This document shows, one piece after another, positions 1-13,335 of a stretch of 64,000 nucleotides of DNA. The notes under the pieces are model-generated. The model searched no databases. It was given only the letters and a program-made list of their open reading frames with translations, and was not told where the DNA came from. The position numbers were made by a program, and so were the translations under genes. Source of the stretch: Xiphophorus maculatus (Eukaryota > Chordata > Actinopteri > Cyprinodontiformes > Poeciliidae); assembly GCF_002775205.1 (NCBI RefSeq), contig NC_036458.1, positions 4,494,560 to 4,558,559 of the forward strand, given 5' to 3'. The first letter of the stretch is position 1, and every line of letters begins with the position of its first letter.

Positions 1-480
1 TGAATATGATGTTAAATAAAATATATTTGCTACACATTTACAAAATAAACAATGGTTGTTTTTTCTTTTGGTCATAACATATAAACTAAGAATAAAGGAG
101 ACCAAAAAGAAATGTCATTTGAATGCTACATGCTTTTATAGCTTACCATAAAGTGTACTGCATTTGCTTTTGAAATGCAGCAGTTAACAAGTTCAGACCA
201 TCCGGTCCAACTTTCAGACAGCATCAGCCTTTCTTTTTAATGACACCAGTCAGCGTTTTATATATTAATCAGGTAATAATTACGTCGCTAATCTGCATTA
301 TTGCGGTTATAAAAATACATTTTTAAAGGGAAAAGCTCAAACATACAGTTCTGGAAGGTAAGGCAATGACACTGTTACTGAATGACTGAAAGGATTCATG
401 TAAAATATTAATTATAGATCACCACACTACTGAAGAAGCCAGAAATGGTGTAGTCTTGTGATTAAGATGTGATTTAACAT
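1..480. other. Sequence downstream of hsd3b7, no gene recognised
   Basis: AT-rich sequence after the likely hsd3b7 poly(A) signal. No ORF of recognisable family, tRNA-like fold or clear repeat was seen. Two plus-strand AATAAA hexamers lie near positions 15 and 47, but without an upstream gene in the window they mean little. Confidence 0.4.
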
Positions 481-486
481 TTTATT
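481..486 (-). terminator. Candidate hsd3b7 poly(A) signal
   Basis: AATAAA on the minus strand, about 140 nt past the hsd3b7 stop codon. It is the nearest canonical hexamer downstream of the stop that I found. The cleavage site is inferred, not shown. Confidence 0.45.
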
Positions 487-626
487 TTCACTCTTCATCA
501 GCGTCTGCATGTACCTGCAGGTTTTCGCAGGTCAGGGTGTTTCAAGAAACACAAGTCCTTCTGGATCTGGATCCCGCTCCTTTTCATAGCAGCGTGTGAA
601 AAGACTTTGTAGTGGCTGAGGTGAAG

Positions 627-3600
627 CTAGCTGTCCTTTGATTTGTCTGTTGGGAACGTTCTGATCCACGACTGCGTTCGCGCTAGACACTGATTCCAGT
701 CGTAAAGGGGCTGGTACTGGAAATACCTCTGCGCTTTGTCCGTTTGCACCGTGAAGGTGGTGCTGGCCACCGCCAACGTGTATCGGTTCAGCAGCGGCGT
801 GTAGTTGTAGAACGGGCTCAGTATCCAGCGCAGAAAGTCATTCAGGATGGCCAGGAAAAAGAGGACGATGCCCGGCATGCAGACCTTACGGAAGTTGAAC
901 TCGGACAGCAACTCCATGTTGAAGTCCTCGTAGCTTTTGTAGGGCGACTCGTCGTAGCAGAAGAAAGCTTCACCGCCAACTTTCTCAGGATTCGTCTTCA
1001 GGGCTCGAGCTGCGAGTACATGCATCCAGGCGACATTACCTGGCAACACAAACAAAGGGGTAAATACCAAGCTGCTCTCTCAAGTCTCTCAAACAGTCAG
1101 TCATATGAGAAATGAATGCATTTCACCAAAACCCACAGGGTTGAGAGGATCAAAACATCATAAGAAAACATTTCAGATATAAAAAGTAGGCGTGTGTGGA
1201 AGGTTATCCTGACTAATTCTAAAATTGAATAATGACAAAAGCATGAAAAATCTCCACCCTGAAATTGTTGCTCCCTTTGAACTGTTAATTCAGAGTACAG
1301 CGTTGTGTGCAATTAGCTGAATCACTACACTGTAGAGCCAAATTTCACTATAATTACAGCTGCAAGTCTTTTCAGGTATCTCTCTACCACCTTTGCACAG
1401 CAAAGTGCTTTACACCAAGAGACGTAAATATTAATCCTATTTTTCTTCATAGAGGAGCTCAAAATGCGCATAGAATAAAAGGAGGAGTAAATTTCCCCCA
1501 AAAAACTAAATAATTTTTTTTTTATTAAAATAAATTTTGAGATTAACATAAAAAATTTTCTAGAAAAACTGAATTTCAAAAGTCAAGAATTTTCAGCTTT
1601 TAAACTCAGAATTTTCCAAATTTTTTCTAGAAAAGTTCTGACAATTTCAAATTTTGGCAGAAATTTACTCCTCCGTTTTGGTTTTATTAATCCACGTACA
1701 ATGGTCCCAGTGGGTCGTAAAACTAACTATGGATGCAGACAATAAATTGTAGATTAATGGTTTATTAGATAAAAATTTGTTCCAATCGAACGTATTAGTG
1801 TTGTAGTTTGACCGCCATCCAGCAGAGGGCGACACTGGTCATTCTTAAGCACAGCTGCCGATAGAGAATTCAAGATGGCGGAGATATTTCCAGAACGGGA
1901 CAGAGATAACGGTCAAAACAGAGTCCGGTGTGGGGTGTAAAATGCGCTTCATGCGGTTCTGTTTGGATATATAAACACTCGACACTTTAATAGCAGTCAT
2001 TAAGTGGAGAACAGATAGTTATACAGATAGTAACATGCTACAGATAGTTATAGTTTAATAATGTGAGAAAGCCTCTATTTATTCAGCTGTCACAAAATAA
2101 TAATAATCATTTTTTTAACCCAGAATATTTGTGTTATGGAAATAAGGTTAGTTCTTCTGATACAAGAAAAAAAAACTAACGTTTTTGAGAAAATGGCCAC
2201 TTAGCGATTAATCATTAGTCGATCAATAATGTATAAAACCTAGAACTATGTGAAATATTTCTACAGTTGCTCTTCACGTTGAACTACACCTTAATTGTTT
2301 CCTTACACATCCGTTTCTAGCAGCTGCTTAAGAGTCTTGATGTAAATATTATCAAGTGCAAACATCTTAACCTTCTGAGAAATGCAGAGGAAGTGCCGGA
2401 GTTATATTTACTTCTGCTTTTAGCTGTGGCCCAAATGCAAGTTGCTGTACCTTGAAATGCACTGAACCGGTTTAAAAGAAAAAAGAAAACGTAAGCTACT
2501 CTTCTAAAGAAAAAGTAGATTGTAGTTTTTGGAAATGTAGGTTTCTACCTGCGTAGACTCGGCCGTGTTCGATGTGATCTGGGACGCCCCCGATGACCAG
2601 GCCTCCCCTTTCCACAGCCAGGTTGTAGAAGTCTCTCATCAGCTGGTGGCCTTCGCCGTAGATCCCCGTGGGTCTCAGCGAACAGGTGTACAAACACTTC
2701 CCACTCTTTAGCTGCGCAGAATGCAAACAAACAAGTTCATTCATATTGTACATTTCAACAAAGTGCTTTACATCATGAAAACATAAAAGCATCATGTAGA
2801 CAAGAATTAAAAACAAGTAACAGACATTACATTTTAATTGCCAGCGTTAAAATCATCAACACACATCAAATATGTGTATGTTCATTTATGAGTTTCTCTA
2901 GATCTTGCTGAGTCCTTTAATCCTGGAAATGTTCTTAAGGTGATAGAAGGCCAACTTTGTAACCGTCTTTATGTGAATTTTTATATCTGAGCCCCTCACT
3001 ACACCCACATTTCACACCTTATCGAGTTTCTAGCTGTAATAACTGAAGCTGTGTGCTGATTCTTGATTGTTCAAACCCGTTAGAAAACTGTGATCCCTTT
3101 AACCCAACAAAAAAAAAACATTCCTAACTGGGTCTGATGGGGAAATCACTGGGTTTGAATTGCATAAAGCAGAAATAACACCCCAGTGAGGCAACAAGGG
3201 AGGTGGAGGAGCATTCTGTGGCAAAGAAGTTGCTCAAAGAAAACCCCCCTACGAGGATTTCTCCAAGCTGAAGCCCAACCAGGCATTTGACAGTAATTAA
3301 ATAAACCACTGTTGTGCACGGTTTTTAGTTTTAAGCAAACTTTACTCCTACAGTTTTACAGGGACTTGGAGAAATGATCTCAAATAATTACATTACAGTG
3401 AATAAACACGTCCTCAACAGCTCAAATGTGTTTTTTATGCACCCACCCTGCAGGGAGGGCAAAAAGAAAGCTCTTCAAAAAAACAAGCAGAGCACTAAAA
3501 AAAATTACATCCATGTAAGAGCAGCACTACTTTAACATATTTTTATTCAAATCGAAAAAGTAGCCGTTCAAGAAATCACTCAAGCACTGAGTAACTCATT

Positions 3601-6600
3601 GAAATATAAAGTTATGTGGATATTTTTGAATTTTAAAGTATCAAAAATGAAAATAATTCAGATAAATAATTACAAAATCAGGCAAAAGATTAGATTTTGT
3701 CAATATAAAACTAATTAAAAAACTGCAGATGTGTGTCTTTGGTGAAATCTTTGGTTAAAATGTTTTATTCTTCATTTAGTGAAGTTGCTCACAGTGGATG
3801 GAAGATTCACAAATCTTACTCAAGTAAAAGTAAAAACACCCCTAAAAGTAAATTTGTTACCCAAAAGTTACTCAAGTAAATGTAACTAGTAACTAGTTAC
3901 CATCCAGCTCTGAAAACAAAGTCTTACCTTTTTGCCATTAGCTTTCAAGACAACTTTCTCCGCCTTTGCTTTACTCTTGGGATATGCCATGGTGTGCTTC
4001 ACTTCGTATTTTGTGTCTTCATTTCCTCTGCAAAGAAAAAAAAAACACATTTAAAACTCTGCAAATCATCTCCTTTTAATTTACATGTCAGGCGAGTGTA
4101 GCACGTATATTCATGGAAACATGCTGGTTGAGCAGACAGAGTTCCTTCCTTTGACCCTTGGCCTGGATAAGAAGAACTCATTTTAAGCAAATTCTTCAAC
4201 GGCGGTGAGTCAAAACGAAAGTTTTCACAGATTGATGACATGTTTAAAAACCCATTTCAGAACTTTTATCCTGAGTTTTTGTGCAGCCCTTTGACCCGCT
4301 CTGAGTTTGCGTCCCTGAATCAGCGCACGTCTCATCCAGGGCAAACAAAGCCTTGTTATTTCCCCATGACTTAATGTCGTAACTATCAGGGGGAAAAGCT
4401 GAATAACTCTGATGTGATGCTGCCAGGATGCGAGGCGGAGAGGTTTGCCGCAGCAAGTTTGGACTGAAGTAATCCACCGCTTTTTATAAATATTTTGAGT
4501 GAGTTTTATCTTGAGACTGCGATCCGTCACCATTAACGTCATGACCTCACCTGCTGCAGCCAAACTTTCTTAAAGATCAACATACAATGAAGGAAAAACA
4601 AGAAACCTGTCTGATCCAGAGGTTAACTCACTTAAAAGACCGCAACGAAGAAAAATAATAAGGAAGATTAACTTAGAAAAAACAAAGCTTCTGTGTCTCT
4701 AACCCTCTTGTTTTCTTTAGATCTTAATGATCTTTGTTGCCTTTTGTTGCTGGAAATGTTTCAGACTAAATGTTAAACACAGAAAGATTAAGTTTTAAAT
4801 TAACTGCTGGAAGATAAAATGCCGTTTCAAGAAATCATTTTGTTTGGCCCCTAACCAGACGTCAACAATAGTAAAATATTTGCAAAACAAAACAGAAAAC
4901 GACTGATGACGTTAAAGACTTTGGAAATTGATTTTTATCTCATGGATATTTACCGACACGCAGATTTTGTAAACATTTTTGATTATTGTCGAGCAGTTAA
5001 AACTAAATCAATAAATAAATAAAAGAATCAAACTAATTTTTGAATTTTTATTTTAATACATTTTGTGGCCTGTCAGTAGTTTAAATTTGCTGGCTTTAGG
5101 AGTTTGAAAACATTTAAAAATAGCAACTTTACAGGAAGTACAGCCAAACACTCGTGACATTATTCCTTTTTTAGAACACATTTTGAAAATGTACAAAAAA
5201 CCCGAAACATGAGTCAGATTTTGCAGCTACATTTACATGACAAGGATCTGAACTCCCTCTTTTTCAAGTCAATCTCATCTGCAACGTGTCACATCTTTTC
5301 ATTCCAGAATAAGCAGGATGGAAACTAATCACACGGTTTGACGTCGCAGAAGCTCAGACCTGTTGTCATGCATGCTTATTGTGGCTGGCTAATCACAGTG
5401 GAGAACGTCTCTTCCTAAAACAATGCCGACATGTGCAGGCAGCATGTTATTTAGTCACAGCAACCCCAGTCAAAACAAGAATCAAAGGAGCAGAGTTGAG
5501 CTGTAAATAAACCGAAGCTGATAATTGATGGGAATGCTTATAATAATAATAACTAACACAGAGATGAGACTGTTGTAGCATGACTGACAAGGAATGTCTG
5601 CAATCAAAGCTGCAGACGGCGCCTGTACAGTAACGCTAAATGCCAATCATACACAACATTACAGACCGCTGCGTTCATGTCTCTTTTGGATTTGCTCCCC
5701 TAAAAAAAAATATTTTTGGCACCAAAATTGTAAAGTAGAAAGTTCAAATACTTGATTTTCAAACTAAAACAATAAACTACACATGTAACATTTTAGCTAA
5801 AGAAATTAGTTGGTGTGACTTCTGCAGAAAATTGATCTGAAATTCATGCAAGATTAAAAATATCTTCACTTTTATCTTATTAAAATTAAAAAATGCTTAC
5901 GATTTCTTATATTTAATTTCTCTCTGGGATTAATAAAGTATTTTTCAATTTGAATAAAACGTTTGGGTTAACTCTCCTAGGTTAACAAATTTTCATTTTG
6001 GGTTTCATCAAGACTATGAATGTTCTTAAAGGTAAGATATTTTAAATATCCAAAATAAATAAACAAAACAACAAATAAAATGCATTACAAAGTGTAAACA
6101 AAACTGTCCTCCAAGCAAAAAATGAGGACTTTTGTTGTCTTGTTTTTGGTAGAAAGAGAGGGAAGAGAAAAACTATAAATCATACAAATAGAAATTCTGG
6201 TCATTTTAATTTATTATGTAATAAATTGATTTACTGGTTATTGCGACAGACATGGGCAGGCCGGATTTGGCCCTCGAGTTTTGACACACGTCCTCGAGCT
6301 ACAATTCGTCAAATACTTGGAAAAATTTACAGCAGTCTTGAATTGTAGTCAGCGGCCCCACAAATGCATTCTGAAGACCACAAAGAATACATTTCTTTGT
6401 GGTCTTAGGGGTGCCGCACTTTGGACACCCCTAAATGAAATTCACAGCCTTTCTGATGAACATTTTTCATACTTTGAGTTATGATTGTTTTGAATCCACC
6501 CAGTCTTAATCATATCCTGTCCTTCCCTCATGATTTACATAATTGTCATTTTATTTTCCCAGGAAAACGGGAAGGCGTCCGGACAACATCTTAATTAGGG

Positions 6601-9600
6601 GCATGTGGAAAACACATGGCAGAAAAAAAAGAGAGAGAGCCATCAAAGAGGGCTTTTACAGTTGTTAATGATGAGGAATGACGTTTACCTCTTGAAATGA
6701 TCGCCGTTCACGTTGGGTCCAATCACTTCCATGCTGCTGGTGTAGACGAGGCGCTCGACGCCACATTCCACGCACGCTCGGATCACGTTCTCCGTTCCTG
6801 ACGGCAAAAATCAGCCAAACTCGACTTAGCAAGAACATTTAACTCTCGCTCAACATTAAACAAAGGCTTACTGAAATAAATTCGTGTGTCTGTTCTCCCG
6901 GATGAGAATGTTAAAAGCAGATTAAATTGCAATATGGGACCCACATGTGGACTGGAGGCCTTTCCCCCCCCCTTTGTGCTCAAACTAAATCTGGACTCCA
7001 TTATCGAAGCCGGACAGCCGTTGGAAAGAAACACAAAAAACGTCAACAGGAAACAGGAAACCTCTTATTGTGTCATTGAAAAACTGTAGATTTATTATTA
7101 CTTATCTGACATTTTGCAACATTAGACTCAGATTCCTCTGTTACATTTTACATTTTCTTTGGCAGATGACTAGATTAAAATTTATAGGAGAGTTCATTTA
7201 AAAAAAAAGAGCATTATTTTATTCTCCACAACCAAGTTATTCAGCAGGTCGTTGCTAGGTAACCAAAGAATGACTGGGTTGCTAGGTAACCAAAGATTGA
7301 GTGAGTGAGTTGATTCCAAGAGAATGCTGTGCAGTTCGGGGAAATTATTTAATATCCTATCCAATGTATTACCCATATGTTGTTATTTATTGTTAAGCTG
7401 AAATCATTTTTCCCTTCTCACTAAAATAAAAGATGCCAATGTGGTTTTTAGAGCTCCAGACGACAAAGAATTTAAAGGTAACGCAGCACTTTTGAATCCG
7501 AAAACCAGAGACACATTTAATCTCTCAGGTTAGAAGGAAATAGTTAACAAGAGTCCGGAAAACTTTGCTGCAGAAGCAGGAGCTCTGGGGAACCAGGAGG
7601 GATTCTCTGAATGTTTGTCATTCTTTAAAATCAGAACTGAAGGAGAAACCAGGTTGAGCCACTTGGCTTAATGAAATAAAGCAAAACTAAGTCAGAATCT
7701 ACCCTCACCGTTGGGTATTCATGAATGAGGGAATTAGTCAACTCAGGATGAATCTGTTGTGTTATGCTCTGCTGTTTTTGTGCAAAGGGGGGATTCATAA
7801 AGCCCAGTCAGCTAACACAACAAAAGCATCTTTTGTCCATTTTGTTGAATCACTCCCTTCTGATCCAACCCAGTTGCCCGAGTCCAACCAAGAAGCATAA
7901 ATCTAAAAACCAAACAATAGAAATTCAATTTCTTTGTTTATTAATGAGGCACCTCGTGTTTGAATGAGACGCCATCCTGGATGGATGAATTTAGCCATCC
8001 TGCTTTTGTGGACTATTTATGTGCGACCGCCACAAAGATGTTCCCAGAAATGTGTTTTCAAAAATAAGGCTGACAATGATACTAAATATTGTGTTTGTGC
8101 TCCATTGTTGGACACAGACAGACAGCTGAGTCACTCTGTGGGATTTATTGAAAATTAAACAAACAGAAATTACAAACTGTACAATTTTAGAAAACTTTTG
8201 TTTCTAGTTTCAATTACTCTCCTACAAACAACTTCTGTGTATTTCTAGAAGCATCAGCTTCACGTTTTCCTTAAACTACCTAATCGAATCAACAGTTAAA
8301 TCTTCTGTGTGCAACGATTTATGTTAATGGCGCTTTGGGAATCAACCTAATGGGGCTTAAATCCCATTTAAGAAATGGTCTTTTGCATTTTTTGAATCGT
8401 TTCAGCAATTCTCAACTTTTTATTCAACTTTCTGGTCTGGGATTGGTGTAAAGTTCTACAGTGTTGTTGGAGTTTGGAGCATGAAGCACAATGTCAGGTG
8501 TTTTCTTGTTTTGTTTTGTTTTTTCCAACGTGTTGAGGCCTGAGTAAATCTGTTGACTTGGTTCCAGTCAATGGTGGCTCTGTGACTGTAAATGTTCCCT
8601 CCCTGCTCAGGAAGCCAAGCTGCTAAATTTATTGTGCTGGAAGCTTTTTAACATTAAAGTTGACCCATTATGCTCCCTTGAACAGGTCAGGATAAGTTTA
8701 TAGGATATACAAAACATGGTCATTACATTTTTGTGCAAAATTATTTTTAGATAGTGAGACTTTAGTCTCTCCTGGGGTTGCTAGGTAACGGGCTGGGCTT
8801 TGCTGGGGTCAGTGCCTGCTGACTTGTGACGTTACTTTTGGAAGATTTTTGAATTATCCAGACTCCAATAATTATTCACCGATTGCCAAAAAACATCTGG
8901 GAGGATCTTTTTTGTTTGTTTGTTTATTTTAAGCGCTTGGGCAGAGAGAAATTTTGTGGTTTCCTAAGAAGTAATTTGCCACATAGATTAGAAACCACCA
9001 AGCTACTAGCAAGCAGTTACAGCTTCAGTTGTGGAAAAAAAATCAATGAACCGCAGAGGAGCGTTTCGAAATCCTGATCGTCATGAAGCGTGATTGCATG
9101 TTTTGAATGTTTTCTCTTTAACATAACTTCCTTTGATGATGTGCTAAAATTGGACTTCATCATAACTGAACTTGCAAAAGTATTTCCTTAGAAACAGGTG
9201 CATCGGAAAAACAAAAAGCATTTGCAGAGGCAAGTAGTAACTAGTTATTACTCTCGTACATTTACTTGAACTTTTTTTGGGGGGGGAAGTCGTTTTCAAG
9301 TGAATTTACTCAATTTAAATGAATTAACCAAATTTCCTTTGGTTAATTTTCAATATGGGAAATTAACCAAAGGTAATGGTTGCTTTTTACTTTCACTTGA
9401 GTAAATATATATTAAAGTAGTGCTATTTTTAATTTTGTGCAATTTTTGAGTACTCTACCCACTTCTGAAACATGGCAATTATTTTCTCCTAAGGACAAAT
9501 ACTTTATGAAGAACAAAAAAAATATTTTCCTGGAATCTGGTTACAGTATAGAAACAAATCCCAACTAACTGGAAAAATATGTGATCCAACTTCCTGATAG

Positions 9601-12342
9601 TTTCCGTTTTGATCCCGTCACAGACGTGTCATCCTTTGTCACTAAAGGTGTGGATTTCCTCAGAAATCATTCCCTTTCTTCCTCTTATCAGATCCGGCCA
9701 CCTCCGGGACATACCTGTAACGTTGACGGAGTAGATGAGGAACGCTGGGATTTTGTGCCAGACATCCACCAGGCTGGCAGAGTGGATTACAACGTCGACC
9801 CCTCGGGTGGCCTCCAACACACTGCTGTAATCTGTGATGTCTCCTTGGATTAAAGTCACTTTCACCTCATCTGGATAAGAAACAGGAGACAAAAAGATCC
9901 ATTATTGCATGCAAGGAAACAAAATGTTTTCCAATGAACTTCAGGAGATAATGGGAAAAAGACATGGATAGTTTGCTAAGGATACTTCCTTAGCAAACTA
10001 TCTACACTTGTTACAAAATTCCCTTAATTGCTTGCTTGCAACTGCACATCTTCCAGTAATTGTTTCCTTATCAGCTCAAGAGGAAAAACGTCTCCTATCA
10101 CATTGGCCGCTCTTTTCTTTAGAAATGTGAATGAGACATGACGGCCATCTGATAAACTAAACCTGACAAATACAGGTTCATTATTGCACAATCTGCTCTT
10201 AGTACTGTTGAAATAAATGACGTAAAATCATAAATGATGTAAACATTGAGTGTCAGTAGTTGTTTTACGCAACAGGTACATTTCTAGGTCTCTTCTATGT
10301 AGCATAAACTTTCCCCGGAGGCTAAAGCTAGCCGCTAAGCTGATTAATTTCGACACTAATAAATCCGAAATCCGCAACATGTCCAGTCAAACGCATCACA
10401 GAAATTTACGCGAACGCTAAATTTCATTCGCTTTTAATTCACATAAAACCCGATGGTAATCTAGATTTGTATGCATGCCGGAAATAACGTATTTTGGAAA
10501 GAGGGCGTGTTTTATTTTGAAGAGTGCTTAGTCGTATCCGGTTTTGTCTTCCGCTTTGTGTTGCTAGGATACAAAAAGCCGTTATTAAACGGTAGAAACT
10601 TATCAGCCTCGTGTTGTGATTACAGAAGTTTTCACGGGGTAATACACATATTTTACACAAAAAGATCCGACTTCACAAATGTTGATTATAAATGGAACTT
10701 AAATATGTTTCACTTTACCTTTTTGTAATTACGTACAATCATTAAATAAATTAGATTTATTTACGTATGACTGTAAATAAGTCACAAAAACGTGCAAATA
10801 ATGTAAAGAATTCGTAATCGGAGAAAATATCAGACAAAAGAGGCAATAAAAACTAAAACTATTATGTAATTTTCAGCAAACCTTATTCTTTCTTTTGACT
10901 GGAAATAAGGATTATTCATCCAAAATTCAAATTCAAAGATACTTAATTGATCCCAAAGGGAAATTAAATGTTGTTGTAGTTCAAAATTCTTCTTGTATTG
11001 ATTATTATTAATGGCCCAAATAGCCTCCAAATTCAATTTCCCCATGTGAAATATTTTTAAAAGTTAAGACAATGTTCACATAAACGAACATTTTTAAGCA
11101 ATAAAAACAAAAAAACTATTATATTGATTTTGTTTTTATACTGTTGCTTGATGTTTCACATGTTCCGTTCATCCACGTTTCACATGGGAGGATTGTTGAT
11201 GGTGCACTGCCTCCAAATTTACTTTCATATGCAAAATATTGTGTAAAAAAAACAACAACAAATGAATAGTTTAAAAGTTAATGAAATAATGTTCAAATAA
11301 ATAAAAGCATTCTGAGCTTGGAGTTTATTTTTAAGACATATTATGTTTTGGTCCATCTTCCAGACTTAGTGTAGGAGTGAAGAAGTGTGTTATCATTTTA
11401 AGAAAGGTCTTGAACTTCTGCTTTATCTTTGCTCTCACGCCTCGTCCTTGAATTGCTGATATAATCCAACGCAAGCACAAAACAGCCAGAAAGGAACTGG
11501 ACTTTTGAACCTGGGCTCAGAGAATCGGTTACATTAGTTTCACCAGTTCAGACCAGTTTTAAAACGCTGACCATACAAGCCAACATTTCATTTTTCCTTT
11601 CTCATCATCAGCCTCAGCACAGGGCGTCAAAGTTTTTCTAAAACTGCTGATCAGTCACATATTATTGAATTACACTCAGAAAGCATACCACGCTTCAGTC
11701 ACATTTCATAATGACTGACTAAACCCAAACAAGGTCGGAATGGTTCATTTATTCAGCTACTCAGAGGTTATTCATGGTGTCATGAAGCCTATGATGCGAG
11801 CAGACAGAAACCCATAGATAGGAGATTAATTGGCATATTATATAGGAAGGAAGTTGAAGCTGCAGAAGAAAAAAACCGCACTGCGCACCTTTTAAAACAG
11901 GGGGATATTTATGCTATATTTAATTCCAACACGCAAGAAAAACCAATAAATGTATCTTTTGAATAAAATGAGAGTATTCAACTGAAAACCAAACGACTAA
12001 CTGAACATTTTTGATATTTAAATGTACAGAATTATGTTTATTTTCAAACCTGCTTAAGTCATTAAACGCAATCCAGTTATTATCCTACATTGTAAAAGCC
12101 AGCGGACTAAAACGAAGCACCTCTAATGTTTCAAACAGCGTCGCTGCGACAGAAAGAAACGAAAAGACGCGGTTCTCACCTGTCTTCCTCTGTTCGTGAA
12201 ACCCGGGATATGTGTGCTTGTCAAACACCCGCACCTCCGCCAGCTTCTCCTCTTTCTCTAGCAAAACATCGAGCAGATGCTTGCCGAGGAAACCACAGCC
12301 TCCGGTGATCAAATAGACGAGCGTCCGCTTGTTTTCTGCCAT
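627..12342 (-). CDS. hsd3b7: hsd3b7: 3-beta-hydroxysteroid dehydrogenase type 7, 6 coding exons, 367 aa
   Basis: Coding exons in transcript order: 12180-12342, 9715-9870, 6689-6797, 3928-4027, 2549-2711, 627-1039. They sum to 1,104 nt with every junction in frame and GT-AG introns. The start is the ATG at 12342, followed directly by a Rossmann strand and the NAD-binding G14xxG17xxG20 motif. The SDR catalytic pair Y158xxxK162 sits in exon 4. A hydrophobic stretch at about residues 285-303 fits the family's membrane anchor. Exons 5-6 carry [10 protein letters not shown] and [12 protein letters not shown], which match HSD3B7 better than the steroidogenic HSD3B1/2 branch as I recall them. Human HSD3B7 is 369 aa. 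The family enzyme oxidises and isomerises 7-alpha-hydroxylated C27 sterols on the ER membrane during bile acid synthesis. Its neighbour setd1a is also adjacent to HSD3B7 in human, supporting orthology. Introns hold repeats only. Confidence 0.95.
3540..3912. repeat. Dispersed repeat family R1 ('ACTCAAGTAA'), copy 1
   Basis: Contains repeated ACTCAAGTAAAAGTAA-type words, the phrase CTGCAGATGTGTG, and ends in AACTAGTTACCATCCAGCTCT. The same ordered blocks recur at about 9225-9470, 12775-13335, 18290-18790 and 40235-40775 in one or the other orientation, defining a repeat of about 500 bp. No ORF was seen; probably a non-autonomous transposable element. Confidence 0.7.
6250..6436. mobile_element. 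Degraded hAT-like fragment
   Basis: It begins with GGCCGGATTTGGCCC and ends with GCCGCACTTTGGACACCCC, the terminal signature shared with the element at 36990-37631 and a fragment near 27050-27110. No target-site duplication was recognised. Confidence 0.45.
6374..6406. repeat. Perfect 14-bp stem hairpin in hsd3b7 intron 3
   Basis: AAGACCACAAAGAA, a 5-base loop, then the exact reverse complement. It sits inside a degraded hAT-like fragment (about 6250-6436) whose right end reads CACTTTGGACACCCC. Confidence 0.9.
9225..9470. repeat. Dispersed repeat R1, partial copy
   Basis: AGTAACTAGTTATTACTC through TTTTTGAGTACTCTACCCACTTCTG matches the ends of family R1. The centre is lost and replaced by nested inverted repeats built on AATTAACCAAA (about 9318-9375). 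Confidence 0.6.
9967..10002. repeat. Perfect 16-bp stem hairpin in hsd3b7 intron 1
   Basis: GATAGTTTGCTAAGGA, a 4-base loop (TACT), then its exact reverse complement. In the transcript it lies about 100 nt upstream of the exon 2 acceptor. Confidence 0.9.
10300..10680. promoter_or_regulatory. CpG-rich, promoter-like island inside hsd3b7 intron 1
   Basis: Roughly 20 CpG dinucleotides occur in about 350 bp, against a CpG-poor, AT-rich intron on both sides. It includes GCTAGCCGCTAAGC-type sequence, an ETS-like CCGGAAAT near 10480 and an RFX X-box-like GTTGCTAGGATAC at 10561-10573. Such composition is seen around the first exons of the other genes here. It may be an alternative or non-coding RNA promoter. 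No coding exon was found next to it. Confidence 0.35.
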
Positions 12343-12480
12343 GGTGCAGGAGAGACTGAGCTTTCTGTGAGCGCTCACTGCTTCTGCACGAATAACAGCT
12401 GACAGCCGGCGGAGGCCACCTAGAATAGATCTTCGACAAGCTCCGCCCCTTTTTGGGAGGGGACCAAACACCGGCTCCTA
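12343..12480 (-). promoter_or_regulatory. Probable hsd3b7 5' UTR and core promoter region
   Basis: Immediately upstream of the hsd3b7 start codon, this stretch is richer in G+C and CpG than its surroundings. It is the only promoter-like sequence directly abutting exon 1. No clear TATA box was seen and the transcription start is not resolved. Confidence 0.4.
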
Positions 12481-12774
12481 TGACGTGTAGAAATTACTTC
12501 TCTTTTTTTTTGTTTACCTGTAGAAATTACTCAATATTATTGGAAAGAATATTGTGATCAATGAACGTAGTGGTTTCAGTGTTTTGGACTTTCATAACCT
12601 GCACTCTACACTCACAGTTAAGTGATATCTGAAAAATTCAATATGGCGCCGGGTGTCACTTAAATCCTTGAGTGGCCTAGACTTTTTTTAATTAAGATGG
12701 GAATGTATAACTTTCATCATACAACAGGACATTGCTTTGTAAACATAACTTTTCCTCTCATAAATTATCTTTTT

Positions 12775-13335
12775 AGAGGTGGGTAGTAACATTAACATTT
12801 ACCTGAGTAACTGTTCAGAAAAAAAAACTACTTTTGGTGGTATTTTTACCACTCTGTACTCTTTACGTTTACTTGAGTAACTTTATTATGAAGTAATGCT
12901 GCTCTTACTTGAGTAAAATTTCTGGATCCTCTACCAACTGAATGAAAAATAAACATGTTTTAACCAAAGATTCACCAGACCCACACCTGCAGTTTTTGTA
13001 AAAGATTCTTAAGTTTTTTATTGAAAGAAACTGATTTAGATTTGTTTTCTTTTTATATTCTGTTACTTACATGAATTATTGTCACTTTGGTCCTTGAAAT
13101 ACCAAAATGTCCACTTAAATTTAGATTTTGGTCTCTCTGCTTATGTCATTTTTAAATATTAGATGATTGATCATTTGATCAGCTACTCAGTTTTTGAGTA
13201 GACTTTTTACCAAATACTTTCTACTCTGAATTTCTTGGATGGTTACTTTTTACTTTTACTTGAGTAAAAATGTGTCAAAGTTCTGCTACTCTTACTTAAG
13301 TACATTTTTTTGGTACTATACCCAAGATATTTGCT
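12775..13335. repeat. Dispersed repeat R1, long copy in the hsd3b7 upstream region
   Basis: Runs from AGAGGTGGGTAGTAAC to TACTTAAGTACATTTTTTTGGTACTATACCC. Both ends contain TTACTTGAGTAA words. The middle has CACACCTGCAGTTTTTGT shared with the other copies, in the opposite orientation to the 18.3-kb copy. Confidence 0.7.

Noticed and set aside
9581..9853. 90-aa plus-strand ORF near 9.7 kb
   Set aside because: Antisense of hsd3b7 exon 2 (9715-9870), whose minus-strand frame matches the family.
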